The notes under the pieces were generated by a model, which did not search any database, was not told where the DNA came from, and saw only the letters and a program-made list of their open reading frames with translations. This document shows, piece after piece, positions 1 to 6,746 of a DNA stretch of 7,020 bases. This DNA comes from an uncultured Collinsella sp. (GTDB lineage: Bacteria > Actinomycetota > Coriobacteriia > Coriobacteriales > Coriobacteriaceae), in NCBI GenBank assembly GCA_902470265.1, contig CABRFW010000084.1, positions 1-7,020 of the forward strand, read 5' to 3'. Position numbers and translations under genes: made by a program. Numbering within the stretch: position 1 is the stretch's first letter; each line of letters starts with the position of its first letter.

Positions 1-1432
1 TGGCAGCCGTCGCCGCAATGGAGCGGGCGTCCATCAGGGCCACGGCGCTCAGCTGACCGTTGCCCGGCTTGGAACCCTCGCGATTGGGGAAGTTGCGCGT
101 GGTGTGGCGGATCGAAAGGCCGTTGTTGGCAGGCGTGTCGCCGGCGCCGAAGCACGGGCCGCAGAATGCCGTGCGCACAATCGCGCCGGCCTCCATAAGG
201 TCGTAGATGTAGCCGCGGCGTGTAAGCTCGAGTGCCACGGGCTGGCTCGTGGGATAGACCGACAGCGAGAACTCGCCGCAGCCGGTGTTAGCGCCCTTGA
301 GCACGCGAGCAGCCTGGACCACGGAGTCGTAGTTGCCGCCCGAGCAGCCGGCGATAACACCCTGCTGCACGTGCAGCTTGCCGTCGACGATCTTGTCGAG
401 CAGGCTAAAGTGCGTCTTGCCCTCGCCGATCTTGGCGGCCTCGAGCTCCACCTCGCGCAGGATGTCCTCGAGGTTCTCGTTGAGCTCGTCGATCTCAAAG
501 CCGTTGGAAGGATGGAATGGCAGCGCGATCATGGGCTTGATGCTCGACAGATCGACCTCGACGCAGCCGTCGTAGTAGGCAACATCGGCGGGCTTGAGCT
601 CGCGGTAGTCGTCGCCGCGGCCGTGCATGGTCAAAAACGCGTGCGTGTCCTCGTCGGTGGCCCAGATGCTCGACAGGCAGGTGGTCTCGGTGGTCATGAC
701 ATCGACGCCATTGCGGTAATCGGTCGTCATGCTCGCGATGCCCGGGCCCACAAACTCCATGACCTTGTTCTTGACGTAGCCCTTGGCAAAAACGGCACGG
801 ATGATGGCGAGCGCCACATCGTGCGGGCCGACGCCGGGGCGCGGGGCGCCCATGAGGTAGATGGCCACGACGCCGGGATAGGCAACGTCGTAGGTATCGC
901 GCAGCAGCTGCTTTGCCAGCTCGCCGCCGCCCTCGCCCACGGCCATGGTGCCCAAGGCGCCGTAACGGGTGTGCGAGTCGGAGCCCAAGATCATCTTGCC
1001 GCAGCCGGCGAAGTTCTCACGCATAAAGGAGTGGATGACAGCGATGTGCGGCGGGACGAAAATGCCGCCGTACTTCTTGGCCGCCGAGAGGCCAAAGACG
1101 TGATCGTCCTCGTTGATGGTGCCGCCCACGGCGCACAGCGAGTTGTGGCAGTTGGTGAGCACGTAGGGCAGCGGGAACTGCTCCATGCCCGAAGCGCGCG
1201 CCGTCTGGATAATGCCGACAAAGGTGATGTCGTGGCTCGCCATGGCGTCGAAGCGAATCTTGAGCGCCTCGGGGTCGCCAGACGTGTTGTGTGCTTGAAG
1301 GATCGAATACGCGATGGTGCCACGCTTGGCATCCTCGGGCGTCTGCGTAATACCGCGCTCGGCAGCCTCGGCCGCAGGCACAACCTCGCTGCCGCCGCGC
1401 AGGTAGATGCCGTCCTCGTACAGCTTGACCAT
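1..1432 (-). CDS. Aconitase-superfamily hydratase, YbhJ-like (3' end cut off by the window)
   Basis: The minus-strand frame starting at ATG 1432-1430 stays open to the left edge, giving 477 residues that begin MVKLYEDGIYLRGGSEV. The family is recognised from the aconitase core: a DDH motif at 109-111, IH at 133-134, GSDSHT at 150-155, and three probable [4Fe-4S] ligands, Cys363 (AGCSGGNYDS), Cys424 and Cys427 (CGPCFGAG). TTRNFPNREGS at 444-454 matches the two active-site arginines of aconitase. Domains 1-3 are therefore present; the C-terminal swivel domain, about 280 residues in YbhJ-type proteins, lies outside. From memory the N-terminus is closer to E. coli YbhJ, an aconitase paralogue of unproven substrate, than to AcnA, AcnB or LeuC. 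A GGGAGAC Shine-Dalgarno-like stretch sits 3 bases before the ATG. The gene is 471 bases downstream of hspR, so co-transcription is doubtful. The family call is firm; the substrate is unknown. Confidence 0.88.
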   Translation of the reverse strand, partial: MVKLYEDGIYLRGGSEVVPAAEAAERGITQTPEDAKRGTIAYSILQAHNTSGDPEALKIRFDAMASHDITFVGIIQTARASGMEQFPLPYVLTNCHNSLCAVGGTINEDDHVFGLSAAKKYGGIFVPPHIAVIHSFMRENFAGCGKMILGSDSHTRYGALGTMAVGEGGGELAKQLLRDTYDVAYPGVVAIYLMGAPRPGVGPHDVALAIIRAVFAKGYVKNKVMEFVGPGIASMTTDYRNGVDVMTTETTCLSSIWATDEDTHAFLTMHGRGDDYRELKPADVAYYDGCVEVDLSSIKPMIALPFHPSNGFEIDELNENLEDILREVELEAAKIGEGKTHFSLLDKIVDGKLHVQQGVIAGCSGGNYDSVVQAARVLKGANTGCGEFSLSVYPTSQPVALELTRRGYIYDLMEAGAIVRTAFCGPCFGAGDTPANNGLSIRHTTRNFPNREGSKPGNGQLSAVALMDARSIAATAA

Positions 1433-1533
1433 ACTGTCTCCCACTCTGCCCAAGAGATTTGGGCGCATAGCATACATTCGTTCAATATCGTGCCATAGGA
1501 CGGTTGCGAGTGGGTTACGAATCTGCGCGTTCA

Positions 1534-1549
1534 CTTTATCTCAGTAAAG
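1534..1549. promoter_or_regulatory. Small inverted repeat upstream of the hydratase (possible operator)
   Basis: CTTTA, six bases, then TAAAG, in a locally AT-richer patch about 100 bases upstream of the hydratase ATG. Position and symmetry would suit a repressor or activator site. The arms are only 5 bp, so chance is a real alternative and no regulator can be named. Confidence 0.2.
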
Positions 1550-1606
1550 CAAAGGACGAGCCCGGTGCAGGACCGGCGGATTTGGTGCAAGTGTGTCCCT
1601 TTCAAC

Positions 1607-1635
1607 TAGTCATTTAAGAACGTCCCCAATGACTA
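1607..1635. repeat. 8-bp perfect inverted repeat with 13-base loop
   Basis: TAGTCATT at 1607-1614 and AATGACTA at 1628-1635 are exact reverse complements around the loop TAAGAACGTCCCC. It resembles a dispersed REP-type palindrome more than a terminator, since no T run follows on either strand. Whether it recurs elsewhere in the genome cannot be judged from this window. Confidence 0.5.
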
Positions 1636-1648
1636 CCCATCCGGAGCA

Positions 1649-1875
1649 AGTCGACGCCGCAGGCAGAGAACGGACAGCGAGCGGGCCGTATTTCCAAAGT
1701 GAGGAACGTTCCCAAGTGCCGCATCCGGGCCATGGCAACGCCGATATTTTGGCGCGGACAGCGAAAGCCCGTCAGAGCGAGCAAGGTGCCTTGAAACAAG
1801 GCGGCATTGATCTTTTGATCATGCCGTCGAAGTTGAAAGGCAGATTGCCGCTCTGGCGGGCTTGCAGCGTCGACT
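1649..1875. repeat. 227-base element bounded by 13-bp near-perfect inverted arms
   Basis: AGTCGACGCCGCA (1649-1661) pairs with TGCAGCGTCGACT (1863-1875), 12 of 13 positions. The single mismatch becomes a G-U pair if the minus strand is transcribed. The arms enclose the branched stem at 1765-1863. A 10-base direct repeat, CGGACAGCGA, occurs inside at 1671-1680 and 1755-1764. The arrangement would fit either a structured RNA closed by a long-range helix or a small non-autonomous mobile element with terminal inverted repeats. I see no target-site duplication next to the arms, and no open frame inside encodes a transposase. Confidence 0.45.
1765..1863. ncRNA. Branched stem enclosing three hairpins (candidate structured RNA or palindromic repeat)
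   Basis: AAGCCCGTCAGAGCG (1765-1779) pairs with CGCTCTGGCGGGCTT (1849-1863) over 15 positions, including one T-G pair on the plus strand (A-C on the minus). Inside are three hairpins: GCCTTG-AAA-CAAGGC (1788-1802), GGCATTGATC-TTTT-GATCATGCC with one bulged T (1803-1825), and GGCA-GAT-TGCC (1839-1849). A multi-branched fold this regular is unlikely by chance. The direction of transcription cannot be fixed, because wobble pairs favour the plus strand here but the minus strand in the outer 1649-1875 arms. The Rfam motif Collinsella-1 is one named possibility in this lineage, but I cannot confirm a match. Confidence 0.45.
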
Positions 1876-1876
1876 G

Positions 1877-1904
1877 GTTACGCGGGTTGGTAAACCCGCG
1901 TAAC
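1877..1904 (-). terminator. 12-bp hairpin at the hspR stop codon (possible terminator without a T run)
   Basis: GTTACGCGGGTT (1877-1888) and AACCCGCGTAAC (1893-1904) form a perfect 12-bp stem with a 4-base loop. The stem begins at the last base of the hspR TAG stop. The position suits the 3' end of the chaperone operon, as a terminator or an RNA-stabilising end. No T run follows on either strand, so it is not a canonical intrinsic terminator, and it could equally be the first helix of the structured element beyond it. Confidence 0.5.
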
Positions 1905-2320
1905 TACAGATCTCCGCCGGCGCCCAGCAGCTTGCGCATGACCTGTTCGGGGTTGACCGAGCCGTCGCGCGGGGCCAGGGCGGTAATCTTCTTCTGCATC
2001 TTGTATTCGTGCAGCTCGTCCTCGAGCTGGCGCACACGGGCGCGGAGCTTTTCGTTCTCGCGCTCGCGCTCCTCGGCACGCTCCTTCATATCGAGAATGC
2101 GCACCACGCCGGCAAGGTTGATGCCCTCGTCGGTCAGCTGGTTGATGAGCTCCAAGCGCTCGATATCGGCACGCGAATACAGGCGCGTGTTGCCGCCCGA
2201 GCGCTGGGGGTTCACCAGGCCCTTGGACTCGTAGACGCGCAGAGTCTGCGGGTGCATGCCGGTCAACTCGGCCGCCACGCTGATCATGTACAGCGGTTTA
2301 TTCCTATTGTCCTCGGCCAT
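1904..2320 (-). CDS. hspR: HspR, MerR-family heat-shock repressor
   Basis: A 138-residue protein. A winged helix-turn-helix occupies about residues 11-75, with ISVAAELTGMHPQTLRVYE as the recognition part and the family-typical GLVNPQRSGGNTRLYS wing. A highly charged coiled coil (about 78-108, rich in E and R) should mediate dimerisation, as in MerR proteins. The short C-terminal tail has no metal-binding cysteines, consistent with HspR and unlike metal-sensing MerR members. In Streptomyces and Mycobacterium, HspR represses the dnaK operon by binding HAIR inverted repeats with DnaK as co-repressor; its place as last gene of dnaK-grpE-dnaJ-hspR supports the same role here. The start at 2320 is chosen for the conserved N-terminal length and AGGGG/CAGG purine runs upstream. 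It lies 72 bases after dnaJ, with a GC-rich inverted repeat (2361-2376) in the gap. Confidence 0.95.
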   Translation of the reverse strand: MAEDNRNKPLYMISVAAELTGMHPQTLRVYESKGLVNPQRSGGNTRLYSRADIERLELINQLTDEGINLAGVVRILDMKERAEERERENEKLRARVRQLEDELHEYKMQKKITALAPRDGSVNPEQVMRKLLGAGGDL

Positions 2321-2360
2321 GCTACCTGACCCCTTTCCGTCTCGTTATCGTCCATCATAA

Positions 2361-2376
2361 GCCCGCGGGCGCGGGC
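2361..2376. repeat. GC-rich hairpin in the dnaJ-hspR gap
   Basis: GCCCGC and GCGGGC form a 6-bp GC-only stem around a 4-base loop in the 72-base spacer. No T run follows in the direction of transcription, so it is unlikely to terminate. It may affect mRNA processing or hspR translation. In DNA of this GC content the chance of such a short palindrome is not negligible. Confidence 0.35.
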
Positions 2377-2392
2377 GTGCGCCACGACCGCC

Positions 2393-3358
2393 CTAGTACG
2401 TTGCCTTGTAACGGTTGACCTTCTCGCGGTAGTCGCGCGTGTCGGCCTCGCGCAGCTTGGTCATGGCATCGCGCTCGTCATCAGACAGGTTCGTGGGAAC
2501 CTGCACCTTGATCTCGACGAGCAGCGCGCCCGTACGGCCACGGTGCTTAACGTCGGGCGCGCCCATCTCCTTAAAGCGGAACTTCTTGCCCGTCTGGGTA
2601 CCCGCGGGCACCTTCAGACGAACCGTCGCACCGCCGGGCGTCGGCACGTCCACCGTGCAGCCGAGCGCCGCCTCATAGACCGAGACCGGTACCTCCATGG
2701 TCACGTCGGCACCTTTACGCTTAAACAGCGGATGCTCCTCCACGTGCGTGGTCACGACCAGGTCGCCGCGCTCGCCGCCGGCAACGCCATACTCGCCGCG
2801 ACGTTTGTAGCGCAGCTTGCCGCCGTCGACCGCGCCCGCGGGGACCGAGACCGTAATGGTCTGCTGCTCGCCCGTCGAGGGAATGCGGTAAGTGACCTTG
2901 TGCGTCACGCCGCGAAACGCGTCCTCGGCCGTCACATCGACGGTCAGCGACAAGTCGCCGCCCTTGCGCGAACGGCTGCGACCCGCGCCGGCACCGGCAG
3001 TGCCTGCAGCCCCGGCAAAGCCCGAGCCCCAATCGCTGCCCCAGGCGCCGTTGCCGCTAAAGATGCTGTCGAAGATATCGCCCCAGCCGCTGGCGCCCGC
3101 GCCGGCACCATAGCCGCCGCCATACGCGCCGCCCGCGCCCGGCATGCCGCCAAACATGAGCATCTGGTCGTACTCTTTGCGCTTCTTCTCGTCCGAAAGC
3201 GTCTCGTAGGCCTCGCTGATCTCCTTGAACTTGGCCTCGTCGCCGCCGGCATCGGGGTGATATTTTTGCGCGAGCTTGCGAAACGCGCTCTTGATCTCTT
3301 TGTCGGAGGCGCTCTTGGATACGCCCAGGATGTCATAGAAGGTTTTGCCTGCAGCCAT
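2393..3358 (-). CDS. dnaJ: DnaJ-family co-chaperone without zinc finger (CbpA-like, type II)
   Basis: A 321-residue Hsp40 that brings substrates to DnaK and stimulates its ATPase. The J domain occupies residues 6-68, with the essential HPD at 34-36 (QKYHPDAGG). A long G/A-rich linker follows (about 70-132, with WGDIFDSIF at 92-100), then two C-terminal beta-barrel domains (about 134-290) with the family phrases VPAGAVDGGKLRYKRRGEYG and VPTPGG. The four CxxCxGxG zinc-binding motifs of classical DnaJ are absent; the only cysteine is Cys234. This is therefore a type II, CbpA-like protein, although it sits where actinobacteria usually carry zinc-finger DnaJ. The start is fixed by AGAGGAG five bases before the ATG. 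A second, zinc-finger DnaJ may exist elsewhere in the genome. Confidence 0.95.
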   Translation of the reverse strand: MAAGKTFYDILGVSKSASDKEIKSAFRKLAQKYHPDAGGDEAKFKEISEAYETLSDEKKRKEYDQMLMFGGMPGAGGAYGGGYGAGAGASGWGDIFDSIFSGNGAWGSDWGSGFAGAAGTAGAGAGRSRSRKGGDLSLTVDVTAEDAFRGVTHKVTYRIPSTGEQQTITVSVPAGAVDGGKLRYKRRGEYGVAGGERGDLVVTTHVEEHPLFKRKGADVTMEVPVSVYEAALGCTVDVPTPGGATVRLKVPAGTQTGKKFRFKEMGAPDVKHRGRTGALLVEIKVQVPTNLSDDERDAMTKLREADTRDYREKVNRYKATY

Positions 3359-3380
3359 CGTAGCTCCTCTCCTGTTTCAT

Positions 3381-3401
3381 CCGCCGCCCAGCGGGCGGCG
3401 G
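3381..3401 (-). promoter_or_regulatory. 9-bp GC hairpin just upstream of the dnaJ ribosome-binding site
   Basis: CCGCCGCCC and GGGCGGCGG pair perfectly around the loop AGC. The stem ends about 10 bases before the dnaJ Shine-Dalgarno sequence (AGAGGAG, 3364-3370) and does not cover it. A role in mRNA stability, or in tuning dnaJ translation relative to grpE, is plausible but inferred. Confidence 0.4.
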
Positions 3402-3430
3402 CTCATGCTTTCATATGGCACTAGGCCAGA

Positions 3431-3460
3431 AAGGGCCCCGGGTGTTGCCCCGGGGCCCTT
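3431..3460 (-). terminator. 12-bp GC hairpin 5 bases after grpE (attenuator, partial terminator or processing site)
   Basis: AAGGGCCCCGGG and CCCGGGGCCCTT form a perfect 12-bp stem with a 6-base loop, starting 5 bases past the grpE stop. On the minus strand it is followed by TCTGGCC, with at most three T in a row counting the stem end, so termination would be weak. It may reduce read-through into dnaJ and hspR, or mark a processing point that stabilises the dnaK-grpE message. Confidence 0.5.
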
Positions 3461-3465
3461 CTCAA

Positions 3466-4308
3466 TTACTCCTCGGTGCTCTCGGCCGTATCGGCCGCAG
3501 CATCCTCGGGCGCCGCTTCGGGCTCCGGTGCGGGGCGCTTCTCGCCACCGTAGGTCACCGTCACCATCGCGGAACGCAGGATGCGATCCGCCATGCGGTA
3601 GCCCTTCTGGTACACGTCGTTGACGGTCTCGTCGTACTGCGATGCGTCCTCGACGCGACCCACGGCCTGATGCTCGAGCGGATCGAACGCCTCGCCCTTG
3701 GGGTCGATGGGCTCAACGCCCTCGTGCGCAAACACATCGAGCAGCTTGGCATGCACCGCGTCGACACCGTCGACGAACTGCTTAAAGTCGTCGGCAAGCT
3801 CCTGGCTGCGGGCATGGTCGATCGCACGCTCGATATCGTCGACCACCGGCAGCAGCGCGGTGACGAGCTTCTCGGTCGCGCGCTCGCGCTCGGCGATACG
3901 CTCATTGGCGGTGCGGCGACGGAAGTTCTCCCAGTCGGCCTGCAGACGGGCGGTACGCTCGGTGGCGTCCTTTGCCTTGTCCTCGGCGGCCTTCTGAGCC
4001 TCCGCCGCAGCATCGAGCTCGTTGCGCACGTCGGCAAGCTCTTTCTGAGCCTGCTCGAACTTGAGCTTAAAGTCGTTGTCGGCGGCTTCCTCACCGGCGC
4101 GGATAGCGGCTTCCACCATCTCGTCCTCGGTCATCGTCGCCTCCTTGTTGGAATCCTCTACTTGGTTCTCGGCAGCCTCGGCGGCCGGGGCCTCGTTGGC
4201 CTCGGTAACGTCTGCGGCCTCTACGGGAATCTTCACGTCCTTCTCCTCAGAGTCAACGGGGGCGGCGCCGGCGGCAGCCGCCTCCGTGCGAGCTTTACGG
4301 GCGGACAT
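3466..4308 (-). CDS. grpE: GrpE, nucleotide exchange factor for DnaK
   Basis: A 280-residue reading. GrpE is a homodimer that opens the DnaK nucleotide-binding domain to release ADP. Residues 75-135 form the long coiled coil, ending in the conserved ADWENFRRR (124-132). A helical bundle follows (about 140-190; KLVTALLPVVDDIERAI), then the beta-wing (about 195-254) with FDPLEHQAV and the signature VYQKGYRMADRILRSAMVTV. The first ~58 residues and last ~25 are acidic, Ala/Glu-rich and probably disordered. The gene starts 2 bases after the dnaK stop, implying translational coupling. A second in-frame ATG at codon 59 (4134-4132) is preceded by AAGGAGG at ideal spacing, so the true or an additional product may be 222 residues, nearer the usual GrpE length. 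Confidence 0.95.
   Translation of the reverse strand: MSARKARTEAAAAGAAPVDSEEKDVKIPVEAADVTEANEAPAAEAAENQVEDSNKEATMTEDEMVEAAIRAGEEAADNDFKLKFEQAQKELADVRNELDAAAEAQKAAEDKAKDATERTARLQADWENFRRRTANERIAERERATEKLVTALLPVVDDIERAIDHARSQELADDFKQFVDGVDAVHAKLLDVFAHEGVEPIDPKGEAFDPLEHQAVGRVEDASQYDETVNDVYQKGYRMADRILRSAMVTVTYGGEKRPAPEPEAAPEDAAADTAESTEE
4132..4146 (-). promoter_or_regulatory. Strong internal ribosome-binding site and ATG within grpE
   Basis: On the minus strand AAGGAGG (4146-4140), five bases, then ATG (4134-4132) in frame with GrpE. This match to the 16S anti-Shine-Dalgarno is stronger than the AGGA-type site inside the dnaK end that serves the upstream ATG at 4308. It bears directly on which start is real. 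The translated AAC AAG GAG GCG could also arise by chance in a Lys/Glu-rich stretch. Confidence 0.5.
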
Positions 4309-4310
4309 GA

Positions 4311-6203
<1,893 letters not shown>

Positions 6204-6230
6204 TAGAAATTCCCTCTCTCTTGTGCGTTC

Positions 6231-6260
6231 GCGCCGCCTCGACGGTCTTTCGCGCGGCGC
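6231..6260 (-). promoter_or_regulatory. Hairpin in the dnaK 5' leader
   Basis: GCGCCGC (6231-6237) and GCGGCGC (6254-6260) form a perfect 7-bp GC stem with a 16-base loop. It lies in the presumed untranslated leader, 12 bases upstream of the dnaK Shine-Dalgarno sequence (6211-6218) and leaving it exposed. It could protect the transcript's 5' end. It does not look like an RNA thermometer, because the ribosome-binding site is not in the stem. Confidence 0.35.
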
Positions 6261-6304
6261 TTCGGCTTGTCTTTCAGGATGTAGTGTATCCCCTTATGGG
6301 CCGG

Positions 6305-6334
6305 AATATACAAAATCTAAGTCAATTCATATAA
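6305..6334 (-). promoter_or_regulatory. Candidate dnaK operon promoter
   Basis: On the minus strand TATATT (6310-6305) is a good -10 in the only strongly AT-rich patch upstream of dnaK, and would give a leader of about 95 bases. The -35 is poor: TATATG or TTATAT at 17-18 bases spacing. A better-looking TTGACT (6325-6320) is only 9 bases from the -10, too close to act with it. The location is credible; the exact boxes are uncertain. Confidence 0.35.
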
Positions 6335-6335
6335 G
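6307..6335 (+). promoter_or_regulatory. Candidate plus-strand promoter overlapping the dnaK promoter
   Basis: TATACA (6307-6312; 4 of 6 to TTGACA), 17 bases, then TATAAG (6330-6335; 5 of 6 to TATAAT). It faces the ferredoxin gene and would start RNA near 6342. Because AT-rich DNA produces such matches easily, this is tentative. Confidence 0.25.
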
Positions 6336-6344
6336 ATTTCTTAT
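6331..6344. promoter_or_regulatory. 14-bp palindrome at the dnaK promoter (candidate operator)
   Basis: ATAAGA-TT-TCTTAT is a perfect inverted repeat overlapping the presumed -35 of dnaK and the -10 of the opposing promoter. A second, wider pair, AAATCT (6313-6318) and AGATTT (6334-6339), overlaps it. Symmetry at this position suggests a repressor site, with HspR the obvious candidate. Neither repeat matches the actinobacterial HAIR consensus CTTGAGT-N7-ACTCAAG; the nearest half site is TTTGAGT at 6387-6393, with no partner arm. Confidence 0.35.
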
Positions 6345-6436
6345 TGCCGAGAGTTTAGGTTCGCAAATGCGCAGGTAGACGTACTGTTTGAGTTCTGGGC
6401 AAATCTATTGAGATCTATGTAGAGATGGCTGAGGTT

Positions 6437-6522
6437 TGGGTCGGAGCCACACGGAGCGGTCTTGGGACGACCCCGAGGAAAGCGCGACCCATTTTAGACG
6501 TCAATTCTGGGACACGCTTTCC
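6437..6522. ncRNA. Stretch with two interlocking inverted repeats (possible RNA structure)
   Basis: TGGGTCG (6437-6443) pairs with CGACCCA (6485-6491), and GGAAAGCG (6477-6484) pairs with CGCTTTCC (6515-6522). The second pair begins inside the first, so the two form either a pseudoknot or alternative folds. A small CTTGGG/CCCGAG hairpin lies within. No protein or known RNA family was recognised. Confidence 0.25.
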
Positions 6523-6657
6523 AAAAGTTCGCTCAATCGCTCATTATTACGAGTCACCTTTAGCTAACATTTACGCAGCTCAACGGCCCCACCTGCACGT
6601 TTTTTAGTAAACCTTGGCATACTCGGCGAACGGTATGAAGATGCCGGTCAGAGGGTA

Positions 6658-6685
6658 TTGCAAACGGTCGCTCCCGTGGTATGTT
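6658..6685 (+). promoter_or_regulatory. Ferredoxin promoter with extended -10
   Basis: TTGCAA (6658-6663), 16 bases, then TATGTT (6680-6685), preceded by TG one base upstream (6677-6678), which makes an extended -10. It would yield a leader of about 55 bases before the ferredoxin ATG. It is the best promoter match in the window by eye, though not verified. Confidence 0.5.
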
Positions 6686-6746
6686 TTTGCCCGAATCAAA
6701 CCGGCGCGCATCGCCTGTAGCGTCGGTCAACAGAGAGGAAACTACC

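Larger units (their letters stand above)
1433..1903. other. Long non-coding gap rich in inverted repeats
   Basis: No convincing gene lies between the hydratase start and the hspR stop. The short open frames here have no Shine-Dalgarno sequence and no recognisable protein. The right half (1649-1904) is dominated by inverted repeats listed separately. The left half holds an 8-bp inverted repeat (1607-1635), a short CCGGT/ACCGG hairpin (1562-1576) and a small CTTTA-N6-TAAAG inverted repeat (1534-1549) about 100 bases upstream of the hydratase ATG, which could be an operator. No convincing -35/-10 pair for the hydratase was found by eye. Confidence 0.6.
6204..6746. other. Divergent gap between dnaK and the ferredoxin gene
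   Basis: The 543 bases divide into four parts: the dnaK leader (to about 6298), an AT-rich promoter and operator region (about 6300-6350), an unassigned stretch (about 6360-6610) with inverted repeats ending in six T, and the ferredoxin promoter and leader (about 6650-6746). A 60-codon plus-strand frame at 6425-6607 has no Shine-Dalgarno sequence and no recognisable motif, so it is not called as a gene. No tRNA or known RNA gene was recognised. Confidence 0.6.

Noticed and set aside
104..1498. Plus-strand 464-codon open frame
   Set aside because: It is antisense to the hydratase, whose minus-strand frame shows clear aconitase motifs. The plus-strand product is Ala/Val/Asp/His-rich with no recognisable domain.
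1765..1904. T-box or other known riboswitch
   Set aside because: The CGGGTTGGTAAACCCG region superficially recalls a T-box antiterminator, but it is a simple perfect hairpin. There is no specifier stem, no terminator/antiterminator pair and no T run.
1593..2234. Plus-strand 213-codon open frame across the gap and hspR
   Set aside because: Its second half is antisense to hspR and Ser/Arg-rich, and its first half crosses inverted repeats. There is no Shine-Dalgarno sequence or conserved motif.
2543..3424. Plus-strand 293-codon open frame opposite dnaJ
   Set aside because: Shadow of dnaJ: Ala/Arg/Leu-rich translation with no motif, while the minus strand encodes an unmistakable J domain.
6425..6607. 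Plus-strand 60-codon open frame in the dnaK-ferredoxin gap
   Set aside because: No ribosome-binding site before the ATG, unremarkable composition, no recognisable domain, and it overlaps interlocking inverted repeats. A small protein cannot be excluded but is not supported.
6681..6746. Upstream in-frame ATG extending the ferredoxin by 22 residues
   Set aside because: This ATG falls inside the -10 box and has no ribosome-binding site. The ATG at 6747 has AGAGGAA at good spacing and gives the usual ferredoxin length.
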